Shown here piece after piece: positions 9,496 through 18,257 of a stretch of 64,000 nucleotides of DNA. The notes under the pieces were generated by a model. The model was not told where the DNA came from, did no database searches, and was given only the letters and a program-made list of their open reading frames with translations. A program made the translations under genes and the position numbers. How positions within the stretch are numbered: the stretch's first letter is position 1; each line of letters begins with the position of its first letter. Source of the stretch: Rudaea sp. 3F27F6 (lineage in GTDB: Bacteria > Pseudomonadota > Gammaproteobacteria > Xanthomonadales > Rhodanobacteraceae); the NCBI RefSeq assembly GCF_005503555.1, contig NZ_SCNG01000006.1, positions 124,001-188,000 on the forward strand, in the 5' to 3' direction.

Positions 9496-9746
9496 ATGGC
9501 GCCGCTCCTATGCGGAGATGTGTCTACCAGTTTGCAGCATTGTACGCGTTTGAGCGCATTCTTGCGATATTTTGCATTAAATTGCGCATTTATATTGAAA
9601 TTAATGCATGATTCGGCATACATTTCACAATATCACGAACAATCGTGCAGAAAATCAGAACTGATTTTCGAGCCCATGAGATCGACGCCTCCTTTGACGC
9701 ATTCGTCCGACATCTGTGCGCAACCCTCCCTTTTTTGATTTCCGAT
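9496..9746. promoter_or_regulatory. Divergent control region between deoR-type gene and MFS gene
   Basis: 251 bases, AT-rich in its middle (9560-9640), with repeated tgcat/ttgc elements such as ttgcattaaattgcgc and aattaatgcatgattcggca. These are candidate operators for the DeoR-type repressor. No promoter with correct spacing could be fixed by eye. A longer in-frame start of the permease at 9645 lies in this region and is considered unlikely. Confidence 0.4.
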
Positions 9747-10889
9747 ATGTCTGCCCAATCCGCCACAACTTCTCTCCGCGCTCAGCAGCATGCAACGCGC
9801 GCCGCCTTTTTCGTCCCCGGCTTTGCCCTGGCTGCCTGGGCGCCCATCGTGCCATTCGCCAAGGCAAGTGCCGGCCTCGACGATGCCGCTCTCGGCTTGG
9901 TTCTTCTGTGCCTCGGCACCGGTTCATTGCTGGCGATGCCGCTTGCCGGGGTCATAACCTCACGCGAAGGCTGCCGCAAAGTACTCGTAGCGACCGCGCT
10001 GCTGATTTGCGCGACGCTGCCGCTACTCACCATCGCCGCTTCGCCCTGGTCGCTCGGCGCAGTGCTGTTTCTTTTCGGCATGGGTGTGGGTGCGATGGAC
10101 TGCACCATGAACATGCAGGCGGTCATGGTCGAGCGCGATAGCGGCAAGGCCATGATGTCCGGCTTCCACGCCTTCTACAGCATCGGCGGTTTTGTCGGCG
10201 CCATGGGGATAACGGCCCTGCTGAGCGCCGGCGTTGGGCCCTGGGCGTCGTACCTGCCGATCGTCGCAGGTATCTTGGTCGTGTTGGTTTCGGCGTCGAA
10301 GTACTGGCGCGCCGATCGAGTGTCCCAGGACGTCCCTGCTCTTGCGCTGCCCAAGGGCGTGGTCATCTTTATCGGCATGCTTTGCTTCGTCACCTTCCTC
10401 GCCGAAGGATCGATGCTCGATTGGAGCGCCGTGTTTCTGCACGAGGTTCGCGGCGTGGACGCGTCGCGCACCGGCATCGGATTCGTCGTGTTCTCGCTGA
10501 CGATGACGATTACGCGCCTCTTCGGCGATCGCTTGGTCCAGCGCCTCGGACGCCTGCTTGCGGTTGTCCTCGGCGGAGTTCTGGCGTCAACGGGGTTTTT
10601 GATCGCCACCTTGGTAACGCAGTGGGAGGCGGCGTTGTTCGGCTACGTCCTGGTCGGTCTGGGCTGCGCCAACATCGTGCCGGCCATGTTCTCGCTGGCA
10701 GGCCAGCAAAAAACCATGCCGGAAAATATCGCCATCCCGGCGATCACGACCTTGGGCTACGCCGGAGTTCTGGCGGGGCCTGCGCTGATCGGTTTCGTCG
10801 CGCAGGCCACGAGCCTCGTGACTGCGTTCGTCGGCGTGGCCGTCGCCATGCTCGGCGTGGCCCTGTCGATGCGCTGGCTCAAAGTCTGA
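9747..10889 (+). CDS. MFS transporter, YbjJ/fucose-permease-like
   Basis: A 380-residue inner-membrane protein with about 12 hydrophobic spans in the two-halves pattern of the major facilitator superfamily. The opening AAFFVPGFALAAWAPIVPFAK, the first-half GMGVGAMDCTMNMQAVMVER and FHAFYSIGGFVGAM resemble the YbjJ branch, related to fucose permeases. The start at 9747 (MSAQSATTSLRAQ) was chosen because the preceding 34 in-frame codons are polar and lie in the divergent control region. The neighbouring DeoR-type repressor suggests uptake or efflux of a sugar or sugar derivative; the substrate cannot be read from the sequence. Confidence 0.85.
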   Translation: MSAQSATTSLRAQQHATRAAFFVPGFALAAWAPIVPFAKASAGLDDAALGLVLLCLGTGSLLAMPLAGVITSREGCRKVLVATALLICATLPLLTIAASPWSLGAVLFLFGMGVGAMDCTMNMQAVMVERDSGKAMMSGFHAFYSIGGFVGAMGITALLSAGVGPWASYLPIVAGILVVLVSASKYWRADRVSQDVPALALPKGVVIFIGMLCFVTFLAEGSMLDWSAVFLHEVRGVDASRTGIGFVVFSLTMTITRLFGDRLVQRLGRLLAVVLGGVLASTGFLIATLVTQWEAALFGYVLVGLGCANIVPAMFSLAGQQKTMPENIAIPAITTLGYAGVLAGPALIGFVAQATSLVTAFVGVAVAMLGVALSMRWLKV

Positions 10890-10973
10890 GCAAAGTCGCA
10901 GATGTCGGCTTCCCGCGTTGAGCAAGCTATCTCGACGCAGGCGAGCTGACGCTTTAGGTATGCCGTAGAAAAC

Positions 10974-11000
10974 AAAAATGGGCCATTCGGCCCATTTTTT
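10974..11000. terminator. Bidirectional terminator at the left edge of the element
   Basis: aaaaatgggccattcggccc and then attttt form a perfect hairpin with A-run before and T-run after. It serves the MFS gene on the plus strand. It lies 14 bases outside the left att repeat, in the position expected for the terminator of tRNA-Ser before integration. Confidence 0.85.
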
Positions 11001-11014
11001 ATCCTTCTTGCAAT

Positions 11015-11037
11015 TCTGGCGGAGAGAGAGGGATTCG
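11015..11037. repeat. attL: 23-bp copy of the tRNA-Ser 3' end
   Basis: A 23-base direct repeat of 23478-23500, starting tctggcggagag and ending gggattcg. It reproduces the CCA end, acceptor strand and part of the T-arm of tRNA-Ser(GCT). The match stops at 11037, where the following bases differ from the tRNA. This is the left junction of the integrated element. Confidence 0.92.
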
Positions 11038-11348
11038 TATGCACTCTCTCCCACTCCCCATCCGCCGGGCTTCCTTCGCGTCGAACCCTACCGGTCGATG
11101 ATCCAAGGTAGTGGTCCAAGCGCAGAGCCTACCACAGCCCGCCCGTCTTCTTCCGTTCCTGCCGAACCCCTGCCGGCGCAGCCGGTGCTTCGGGCGCGCC
11201 GGACGCGCGCCCCAGGGGCACGAAGTGCCCGCCCGCGCCCGGAGGGCGCAAGGAGGGGGCCGGTCTGCTTCAATGCGGCAGCCGGTCACCCCTGTGCGAC
11301 GCCCCGGCCACCTTCCGGGTTTTCGTCAGGTGCCTAATCTCATAGAAA
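11038..11348. other. Left end of the element, no gene seen
   Basis: About 310 bases between attL and the IS21-type insertion. Very GC-rich with several short palindromes (for example gggcacgaagtgccc near 11216). Open frames here have no ribosome site or recognisable product. Confidence 0.5.
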
Positions 11349-11466
11349 TGTTCCCCCTTCTCGCATGAGGAAGAACCGGGCCTCGCACTCCAGGAGTCCG
11401 GTCGCCCAAGCAAAAGGCCCGCCTAGGCGGGCCTTGTCTCAGGTCGGGGCGGCCGGGGCTTCGGGG

Positions 11467-12183
11467 TCAAGAGCGGGGCGAACGAACCCCGCTCAGTTCC
11501 AGACGCTGGGAACGAGCCACCAGCCGATCGGCCAGGTGTTCCAGCAGAACCGCATCGGCACACCGCTCATACCATTCGGGCACCGGCAACGGAGAGGCGA
11601 CGAGCAGGGATTGTGCTCTGGCTTTTTTCGGCCGTTGAGTGAGCACGGCCAGCATCAGGTTCAACGCTTCCGCGTCCAACGGGGTCAAGGCGAAATCATC
11701 CACGATCAGCACATCCTGCCGCGTCCACTCCTTCCAGAACGCCGGCTCTGCTTTCCGGTCCCGCGCTGCCTGCCGCTCCTCCACCAGGCCCCGCAGCGTG
11801 GCATACCGCACGCGCCGGCCCGCCCGCAGGGCCTGGTTCCCCAGGGCGCACAACAGCCAGGTTTTTCCCGTGCGGACGGGGCCCGTAAACAGCATGTGGT
11901 GCCCCTGAGTGAGCCACGTGCCGGATTTCCAGCCGTCCAGCACCGTGGGGGACAATCCCCCGCCGGTGCCGGTCTCCTCCAGGCAGGCCGCCTGCGGCAA
12001 TCGGGCCCGGAGACAGGCCCGCGCCAGACGTCGGCCCTGCCGGCCCTGCTCCTGGGCCTCCAGCAACACGTGAAGGGTGGCCTCTCCGGGCGCGGCCACC
12101 TCGGGCGACAGGTGGGTCCAGGCCTGGGCCATGTCCGACAAACGCAGACGGCGCAGGCGATCGGCTTGCGTTCCGGTCAACAT
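11467..12183 (-). CDS. istB: IS21-family ATP-binding helper protein IstB
   Basis: A 238-residue AAA+ ATPase (DnaC-like) that helps the IstA transposase choose and capture target DNA. Walker A is GPVRTGKT, Walker B is VLIVDDFAL, and the C-terminal LLEHLADRLVARSQRLELSG is typical. Length is normal for IstB. The ATG at 12183 overlaps the istA stop by seven bases, so translation is probably coupled. The longer frame extending to 12612 in this phase is shadow of istA. Confidence 0.92.
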   Translation of the reverse strand: MLTGTQADRLRRLRLSDMAQAWTHLSPEVAAPGEATLHVLLEAQEQGRQGRRLARACLRARLPQAACLEETGTGGGLSPTVLDGWKSGTWLTQGHHMLFTGPVRTGKTWLLCALGNQALRAGRRVRYATLRGLVEERQAARDRKAEPAFWKEWTRQDVLIVDDFALTPLDAEALNLMLAVLTQRPKKARAQSLLVASPLPVPEWYERCADAVLLEHLADRLVARSQRLELSGVRSPRS

Positions 12184-13685
12184 ACCGCCTCCCCCGCCGC
12201 CTGGCGGTAGAACTCCGGACCGCGCAGCGCGGGGCGGACGGGCGGATCGAGTGCGGCCACGATCGCCCGCAACGCCCCGATCGACCGGCTGCGTTGCGCG
12301 AGGGCTTGCGCGGCCGCCCGCTCCAGCGTCACCGCCCCATGCCGGTGGGCCAAGCCCCGCATGCTTTGGACTGCGGGCATGCCCTGAAGCGGGATCTCCT
12401 GGGCGAAATGGTGGGCGGCCAGCGACCGGGTGGCGGGGCCGATGGTGTCCGCCCAGGCCAGCAAGGTGGCCGGCGACTGGCCGACTTGGGACCGATGGGA
12501 TTCGGGCAGATGGGCGATGTCGGTCGTGCGCCCGCCGCGCACCGTACTCGCCGCATGATCGGCCACACACTGGCCCTCGCAGAACAACCGCACGCGGTCC
12601 GCCACCCGGCACGGCTCGACGGGTTTTCCCGCCCAGGTGTGCGGCACACTGTAGTAGTGCTTACCCACGCAGACGTGGTAGTCCGGCGGCACGGTCTGCG
12701 CGCCGCCCCAGGACGCATAGGCGAACGGTGTGGCGGGCAACGGCACCAGTGCCGCCCGCTCGGTGGCCTCGAACACCGCCCGCCGAGTCCCGGCGCGCTT
12801 CTGGAACGGACGCTCATTGAGCCGGGTCAAGAGTTCGGCGACCGCCGCGTTGGCTTCGGCCAGCGAGAAAAACACGCGGCGGCGCAACCGGGCCAAAATC
12901 TGCCGCTGGACCATCAAGACGGCACCCTCTACCGCCCCTTTGTCGCGGGGGTGGCCGGGGCGCGCGGGCAGCACGGCCATGCCGTAGTGCCGGGCGAAAT
13001 CCAGATAGTTGCGCTGGATCGTCGGGTCGCGTCCTGCCTTGGTGACGGCCGCCTTCAGGTTGTCGGGGACCAGCATGCGCGGAGCCCCACCGAAGAACGC
13101 CAGCATGCGGACATGGGCGTCGAGAAAATCCGGCACGCTTTGGCTGGCGCAGCCGCAGGCAAAGATGTAGTTCGATGCGGGCAAGACCGCTACGAAGATT
13201 TCGATGGGCACCCGCTCTCCGGTTTCCCGGTCCTGATAGCACAGCCGCCGGCCGGAAAAGTCCACGTAGACGCGATCGCCGGGCAGGTGGTGCTGGCGCA
13301 GACTCAGGCCGCGCGGCTGCCCGTAGGCGGCCTGGTTGAGCCGCCGCAGAAACTGGGCATAGGACAACCGTTCCGCCTCCGGGCGCGCCTGTGCATATTC
13401 CTCCCAGAGCAGGCGGCCGGTCACGCCGGGTTCCTCCAACTGCGGCACCAGGGCAGCGAAATCCGGCAGAGGTTTGCGCGCGAGCGGCCGGGGCTGGCGG
13501 AAACAGGCGCTCAGCGCCGAGGCCGGCAGATGGCGCAGGGCCTCCCACGTGTAGCCGCGTTCCCGAATCCGGCGGCGGTATCGGCCCACGGTCGTTTTGG
13601 ATACAGCCAGGGAGGTGGAAACCAGCCGCGCGGACAAGTCGGATGCGGCCAGACGAACCAGGTCAAACAATAAGGGATGATTCAC
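12177..13685 (-). CDS. istA: IS21-family transposase IstA
   Basis: A 502-residue DDE transposase. An N-terminal helix-turn-helix (LVSTSLAVSKTTVGRYRRRI) is followed by the integrase core with catalytic acidic residues at RVYVDFSG, LVPDNLKAAV and DKGAVEGAV, then the Mu-type beta-barrel region. The GTG at 13685 was chosen because gaggag lies eight bases upstream; an in-frame start at 13718 adds 11 residues with no support. All three catalytic segments are intact, so the insertion may still be active. Confidence 0.92.
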   Translation of the reverse strand: MNHPLLFDLVRLAASDLSARLVSTSLAVSKTTVGRYRRRIRERGYTWEALRHLPASALSACFRQPRPLARKPLPDFAALVPQLEEPGVTGRLLWEEYAQARPEAERLSYAQFLRRLNQAAYGQPRGLSLRQHHLPGDRVYVDFSGRRLCYQDRETGERVPIEIFVAVLPASNYIFACGCASQSVPDFLDAHVRMLAFFGGAPRMLVPDNLKAAVTKAGRDPTIQRNYLDFARHYGMAVLPARPGHPRDKGAVEGAVLMVQRQILARLRRRVFFSLAEANAAVAELLTRLNERPFQKRAGTRRAVFEATERAALVPLPATPFAYASWGGAQTVPPDYHVCVGKHYYSVPHTWAGKPVEPCRVADRVRLFCEGQCVADHAASTVRGGRTTDIAHLPESHRSQVGQSPATLLAWADTIGPATRSLAAHHFAQEIPLQGMPAVQSMRGLAHRHGAVTLERAAAQALAQRSRSIGALRAIVAALDPPVRPALRGPEFYRQAAGEAVC

Positions 13686-13769
13686 GGTAAAGCTCCTCAA
13701 GCAAGACGCGGAGCACACACCCGCCCGAGCCGCCCAGCGGGCCGCTTGACAAAAAGGGGGGATGAACCA

Positions 13770-14260
13770 GAATGGCGCCGCGGTGCGTCTACAGTCCGCA
13801 GCATCATCGAAAGGCCCGGGTCTCGATCCCGGGCCTTTCGTCGTTTTGGGGGGAAGAATCGGGGCGGTCGCGTCCTGGGCGGGCGGTCTCCTGAGGCGAA
13901 AACGGGCCTCACCTTAGCCGCAGACCGGGCGCCGTCAAGGCCCCGATTTTTAGGCGGAAACAGCCCTATGGCGAATTGACTTTGGAGCGCCGTTTGTGGA
14001 GAACGGCCCTTCGCAAAACGGCGTCAGAGATGGATTTTCGTAAGGCCGCCGAAAAGGAACCTCCAAAAACCCAAGCGCGCTGCGGCTTCCACAGGGGCAG
14101 AAAGTATACAAATCCCTAAATCCCTTTTTCCGCATCGGCGGCGGCTGGGCACTGTGGGCCTGGACGAAAAAAGGCCGCCATAAAGGCGGCCTTTTCGCAA
14201 AGGTCGCAACTTCCTCGGCTACGCTACGCACGTGCGACGGTCATATAAACCATACGAAGA
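13770..14260. other. Non-coding stretch of the element with two hairpins
   Basis: About 490 bases without a convincing gene. It holds two terminator-like hairpins: 13809-13847 (aaggcccggg/cccgggcctt followed by tcgtcgtttt) and 14167-14197 (aaggccgcc/ggcggcctttt). A 93-codon minus-strand frame (13950-14231) has no ribosome site or recognisable motif. Confidence 0.5.
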
Positions 14261-14333
14261 GCCCCGGGTGGGACTCGAACCCACAACCTCCAGATTGCGA
14301 ATCGTGTGCTCTATCCACTTGAGCTACCGGGGC
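14261..14333 (-). tRNA. tRNA-Arg-like gene with defective anticodon stem
   Basis: A 73-base cloverleaf on the minus strand. Acceptor gccccgg/ccggggc and T-arm gtggg-ttcgagt-cccac are perfect, and the D-arm gctcaagtggatagagc has the A20 typical of tRNA-Arg. The anticodon arm cacga-ttcgcaa-tctgg has two non-pairing positions out of five. The loop reads CGC, an alanine anticodon, inside an Arg-like body. No CCA is encoded and the base at position 73 would be U. Probably a degenerate or specialised element-borne tRNA. Confidence 0.5.
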
Positions 14334-14403
14334 GCCTAACCGCGCGTGAACTTTATCACGCCTATCCCTTGCGTTTCGAGTAATGTTGTGGATAATGGCG
14401 GTC

Positions 14404-14438
14404 GCGAATCGTGTGCGAACCTTCGGGTTCGAGCTACC
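14404..14438. repeat. Partial second copy of the tRNA-Arg-like anticodon/D-arm
   Basis: gcgaatcgtgtgc (14404-14416) repeats 14297-14309 of the tRNA-like gene exactly. gagctaccg follows 14 bases later, as in the D-arm and acceptor of the same gene. The rest of the tRNA is absent. This may be a scar of integration or excision at that tRNA. Confidence 0.55.
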
Positions 14439-14439
14439 G

Positions 14440-14470
14440 AAAAGGCCAGTGAAAACTGGCCTTTTTCTTT
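14440..14470. terminator. Terminator next to the kinase gene
   Basis: aaaaggccagtgaaaactgg and then cctttttcttt: hairpin ggccagt/actggcc with T-run on plus and tttt on minus. It stands 57 bases beyond the kinase stop codon. Confidence 0.65.
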
Positions 14471-14526
14471 GCCTTAAAGAAAACTTCTGGGTATCCGCGA
14501 ATGGGTCTCATGGTTTCTATCCGTGC

Positions 14527-17289
14527 CTACATCGCCGATGCCTTCCGTTCTCCCGCCCTTGTCTCCGTGACCGCCGCCCGAAGTTCCTCGGCTTCCCGCG
14601 CCGGCACATAGTCGGCCGGACTGTCGGCGGCCTGGAAGCCCGCCACGGCCCGGTTGGCCCAGGTCAAGGCCGCGGCGCGGTCGCCTCGGCCGGAAGCCAG
14701 CATCGCCTGGGCCAGGCTCCACTTGGCCACGCCATCCTCCCCCGTCAGATACGCTCGGTTTGTTCGCACCCGATTCGGATCGAGCCGGCCCAGCAGTTCG
14801 GCCGCCTCGTCCCAATGTTGGCCGCGCAGGGCGACGATGGCAGCCACGTAGTCGATCATGTCCCCGTATTCGCCTTGGTCGTTCTCATGCTGGTGCGCCA
14901 GAGCCCGCACGTCGGCCACCTCTTTGCGGGCATCGTCCGCCCGGCCCAGACGGGCCCAGACGCCGGCACGGGTCAACCGGGCGGTGAGCACGGCCGGCTC
15001 CCACCCCTCGGCCAACGGCTGATAGAGACGCAAGACCTCCTCGATCGCCCCTTGCTGCTCGCCCCACTTCCCCAATCCGCCTTCAACCGTGGCCAGATTC
15101 GAGAGGGCGTCGATCGTGTCCGTATTGCCTGGGCCGAGCGCCTTCCGGCGGCCATCGCGAACCGCCTCGGCCACCGGCTCCGCTTCACGGTAGCGCTTTT
15201 GGAAGGTCAGGCTCATGACGAGGCGGTGTTGGAAATCCAGCGTGATCGGGTGTTCCGGCCCTTTCTCCCGGGTGTATTGCTCGATGGCGTCGCGGAACAC
15301 CCGATCGGCCTCGGCGTAGCGCTTCAACCGCAATAGGTCCACACCGTAGTTCATTCGCGCCCCGCTTTCCTGCGGGCCGTGTTCGGCGATCGCCCGTTCA
15401 TAACTCGCATGGCTATACGGCAGCGCCGCGGCGGGATCGTGTTGCCGGTCGGAGTAGTAGATGGTCCACAGCGAGTTCAGCGAATAAAACACGCCGGCTC
15501 CGCCGTCCTCGGCCGCGTGCGCGGCCTGCGTCAACGCATCCAGTTCCGGTTTGAACTCCACCTGGTCGTTGCGGGGATCGACGAGCCGCCGGGCCAGCAA
15601 GGCCATACGGGTCTTGAGGGTGGGCGTGGCGGACGGCCCGAGCGCGCGTTCATACAGCGCCGCCGCCTGGGCGTATTGCTGTTCCGTACCGTTCGCGTCG
15701 TTGCGGCTGGCCAGCGCCTTGGCAATCGACTCATGGAGCCGGGCGGCCACCTCGGGGTCCTGGGGGAACGCCGAATCGATGCGGCCGGCGGCGGTCTGGA
15801 TCGCCTCCCCCAGGGACCGCGTGCCCGTGCCGGCCTGGTCGACGTCGGCTTGGCCCAGCACGTCTTTGGTCAAAAACCCGAGCATGGCCCCCGACCCGCG
15901 CGCCTCTTTCTGCGCGGCGGCCGTGGCGGTTCGGGCTTGGACGAAAAGCACCGTGGCGACGACGAAGCCCACGATCAGCGCCGCCCACGCCGTGAGCACC
16001 CACGGCCGGCGGGCACGCGCCGCGGCCCAGCGCCGGGCGGCCTCCTCGGCCTGGGCGCGCTTCACTGCGTCCCGCTCGGCGGCCTGCCGCCGCTCGTCCA
16101 GGGTGCGCAGGCGCACCGCCAGCGTGCGCGCCGCCTCCAGCCGCAGGGCCGGGTTGCCGTTGGCGCAGGCGCCGATGTCCTCGCGCAGCAGCGGATCGGA
16201 AACGTCCGCTTCCCACCCCGCCGACAAGGGGCGCCTCAGGTCGCCGGCCACCAGTTGGAACAGGAGCACGCCCAGGGCGTAAAGGTCGGATTTGACGGTG
16301 GCCGACTGGCCGGCCAAGACCTCGGGCGCGACGTAGAGCGGCGTGCCGGTGAGCGAACCGGTGGCATCGAGGGTCGTGCCGGTTCGGGTGATGCCCAGAG
16401 CGTCCAGGCGCTCCGGTTCGAGCAGGCGCGCGCTGCCGAAATCGACCACGCGGGGGAGCCAGTGGCCCTCCTCTCCGTAGATCAGCAGATTGGTAGGCTT
16501 CAAGTCCTTGTGAAGGACGCCGAGCTCGTGCGCGGCGCCCACGGCGTCGGCCACCTCGGCGAGCCACGCCAGCCGTTCGGCCAGGGGCCAGGATTCCAGC
16601 CCGCCCCGCGCCCCGGCCCAGGTCTCCAGGTCCGGACCGCCGTCGTCGGCCTCCAGGAAATACGGCGCATCTTCGAAATCCCATTCCCGCACGCGCACGA
16701 ACGCGGGCACGTCGCCCAGGCTTTCATACAGCAGCCGGGACAACGTGGCCTCCCGCTTCAACGCGCTCAGGCGGTAGCCGTCCAGGCTGAACTTGAACAC
16801 CCGGGACTCTCCGGTTTTGGTGTGCTGGGCGCGCCAGACCTCCCCATGCTCGGACTGGTCCAAGGCGGCCATCAGGCGCCATTGCGGCCGGCGCGGCACG
16901 GCCTCGCCCGCCCGCAGGGCACGGCCAAGCGGCGCGCGCGGCAGGTGCTTGCCCTCCACCGGGCCCAGGATTCGATAGCCGACGCGGGCCACCGTGGTCA
17001 GCAGGGTTTGTGCCTCGTCGCCCAGGGCGCGGCGCAGTTTGCCGATGGCGTTGGTCAATGCACCTTCGACGACGATGCGGCCCCGCCAGACGTGATCCAA
17101 CAGTTCGTCTTTGGTGACGGTTTCGCCCGCGTGGCGCAGAAGCAACCCGAGCACTTCGAGCGGCTTGCGTTCGAGTTCCGTGGGCACCCCGCCGACGGTC
17201 AGTTCCCATTTGCCTTCATCGAACACCGCCGCGCCCGCGCTCGTGCCGAAACGCCACCGCATCAGCGGCTCCCCCCGATTCTCTGCCAC
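14527..17289 (-). CDS. Winged-helix / Hanks-type Ser-Thr kinase / TPR membrane protein
   Basis: A 920-residue multidomain protein. Residues 18-110 form an OmpR/CadC-type winged helix (RKPLEVLGLLLRHAGETVTK and VARVGYRILGP). Residues 136-400 are a protein kinase: lysine in VFKF (166), catalytic HKDLKPTN (260-267), DFG (283-285), APE (321-323). The glycine loop is degenerate; only HGEVW remains. A coiled basic stretch leads to one membrane span (429-450), then about 450 residues of TPR-like helices, probably periplasmic. DNA-binding, kinase and sensor parts in one chain suggest envelope-to-gene signalling. GTG start with strong aggaggg. It faces a three-gene envelope block at 17484. Confidence 0.88.
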   Translation of the reverse strand: MAENRGEPLMRWRFGTSAGAAVFDEGKWELTVGGVPTELERKPLEVLGLLLRHAGETVTKDELLDHVWRGRIVVEGALTNAIGKLRRALGDEAQTLLTTVARVGYRILGPVEGKHLPRAPLGRALRAGEAVPRRPQWRLMAALDQSEHGEVWRAQHTKTGESRVFKFSLDGYRLSALKREATLSRLLYESLGDVPAFVRVREWDFEDAPYFLEADDGGPDLETWAGARGGLESWPLAERLAWLAEVADAVGAAHELGVLHKDLKPTNLLIYGEEGHWLPRVVDFGSARLLEPERLDALGITRTGTTLDATGSLTGTPLYVAPEVLAGQSATVKSDLYALGVLLFQLVAGDLRRPLSAGWEADVSDPLLREDIGACANGNPALRLEAARTLAVRLRTLDERRQAAERDAVKRAQAEEAARRWAAARARRPWVLTAWAALIVGFVVATVLFVQARTATAAAQKEARGSGAMLGFLTKDVLGQADVDQAGTGTRSLGEAIQTAAGRIDSAFPQDPEVAARLHESIAKALASRNDANGTEQQYAQAAALYERALGPSATPTLKTRMALLARRLVDPRNDQVEFKPELDALTQAAHAAEDGGAGVFYSLNSLWTIYYSDRQHDPAAALPYSHASYERAIAEHGPQESGARMNYGVDLLRLKRYAEADRVFRDAIEQYTREKGPEHPITLDFQHRLVMSLTFQKRYREAEPVAEAVRDGRRKALGPGNTDTIDALSNLATVEGGLGKWGEQQGAIEEVLRLYQPLAEGWEPAVLTARLTRAGVWARLGRADDARKEVADVRALAHQHENDQGEYGDMIDYVAAIVALRGQHWDEAAELLGRLDPNRVRTNRAYLTGEDGVAKWSLAQAMLASGRGDRAAALTWANRAVAGFQAADSPADYVPAREAEELRAAVTETRAGERKASAM

Positions 17290-17483
17290 GCGATCCCTCC
17301 TGTGTGAAGGGGCGGGAGTCTAGCGCGACCGCGTCCGAGGTTTCCACTGCCGAACGTCGGAAAAGTGCAGAAAAATCAATGCACTGGAATCCGTGTGGTT
17401 TTCGTGTGGACTCCGTGCGGACTCTTTGCCGGCCGCTGGGCGAGCGTGCGCGCCTGCCCTTTCCACCGTTCCCGGAGTGTGCC

Positions 17484-17822
17484 ATGCGTCGCCTGTTGCC
17501 TTTGCTGCTGTTCGCCGCCGCCCCTGCTGGGGCGAATCCCGCGCCGCACTATCTGAACGTGGTCAACAACTCGCCGGACACCCTGGCGGCGTTGGCCGCC
17601 CGGGTCCACGGCGGTGATCAGTGGACGCCCTTCGATGTCGGGCCGGACCGCACCTCCACGGTGCTTCTGGGCGGACAAACCGCCACCTTGGCTCTTCGGG
17701 GTGGGTGCGTGTTCGACCTGCGCGCCACGTTCCGGAACGGCCGCACCGTGACGGTCACGGACTTCAACGCATGCACAACGGCCACGCTCCATCTGGAGCA
17801 AGTCTTGCGAAAAGCCCAATAG
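17484..17822 (+). CDS. Small exported protein of the kinase locus, unknown function
   Basis: A 112-residue protein starting MRRLLPLLLFAAAPAGANPA, a signal peptide probably cut after AGA. The mature part (HYLNVVNNSPDTLAALAARV, later GGCVFDLRATFRNGRTVTVTDFNAC) looks like a small beta-rich periplasmic domain with two cysteines that could form a disulfide. Ribosome site ggagtgtgcc precedes the ATG; a longer in-frame start at 17304 is less likely. It is the first gene of a plus-strand block, divergent from the kinase gene with 194 bases between. No family recognised. Confidence 0.65.
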   Translation: MRRLLPLLLFAAAPAGANPAPHYLNVVNNSPDTLAALAARVHGGDQWTPFDVGPDRTSTVLLGGQTATLALRGGCVFDLRATFRNGRTVTVTDFNACTTATLHLEQVLRKAQ

Positions 17823-17876
17823 CCGAATGGTCCGCACCGCCCTGCGTGGCACGTCTTTCTCTCTTCCGGAGTTCTC

Positions 17877-18257
17877 ATGCGTTTCGTTCTGCTCCCGCTT
17901 TTCCTGTTGTCCTTGATGGCTGGTTGCGTGTCGTCCGGCACGAAGGTCGATCCTGACAAACTGGCCGGCTTCCAAAAAGGAAAAACGACCTACGACGACG
18001 TGGTGCGCGAACTGGGGCCGCCAAATCAGTCAACTGTGAACTCCGACGGGACGCGCACCGTGTCTTACACGTATTTTCAATCGCAGTCGGATGCGCGGTC
18101 CTTCATCCCCGTGGTCGGTGCCCTGGTCGGCAGCGCCCACACCGAAAACACCACCGTACTCGTGCTCTTCGATCGCCACGGCGTCCTGACGTCCTACCAG
18201 GCCACGCAGGGCGGCAGCACGCTCGGCACGGGATTGATCAGCGGGCAAAAGCAGTGA
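17877..18257 (+). CDS. SmpA/OmlA (BamE-like) domain lipoprotein
   Basis: A 126-residue lipoprotein. The signal MRFVLLPLFLLSLMAGC has the lipobox LMAGC, so Cys17 is likely lipidated. The mature part (DKLAGFQKGKTTYDDVVREL, then GPPNQSTVNSDGTRTVSYTY) follows the SmpA/OmlA pattern: a G-x-T-x-x-D-V-x-x-x-L-G-x-P segment and then beta strands. The hydrophobic stretch FIPVVGALVGSA is unusual. Strong cggag ribosome site. BamE relatives work in outer-membrane assembly; here the role is unknown. The next gene starts inside its stop codon. Confidence 0.75.
   Translation: MRFVLLPLFLLSLMAGCVSSGTKVDPDKLAGFQKGKTTYDDVVRELGPPNQSTVNSDGTRTVSYTYFQSQSDARSFIPVVGALVGSAHTENTTVLVLFDRHGVLTSYQATQGGSTLGTGLISGQKQ

Larger units (their letters stand above)
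11349..13769 (-). mobile_element. IS21-family insertion sequence
   Basis: About 2.4 kb with the istA-istB pair in one direction, as in IS21. Possible imperfect terminal inverted repeats: the left end reads tgttcccccttctcgcatga from 11349; the right end, read inward on the minus strand from 13769, is tggttcatccccccttttt. Both start TG and share the CCCCC-TT core. No target duplication is clear, so the exact ends are uncertain by some bases. Confidence 0.65.

Noticed and set aside
9645-9746. Extended N-terminus of the MFS transporter
   Set aside because: 34 polar residues not typical of the family, lying in the divergent control region; the ATG at 9747 is better.
11018-11040. Second tRNA-Ser gene at the left of the element
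   Set aside because: Only the 3' 23 bases of the tRNA are present; it is the att repeat, not a gene.
13950-14231. 93-codon minus-strand frame in the element
   Set aside because: No ribosome site; it covers a terminator-like hairpin and shows no recognisable sequence.
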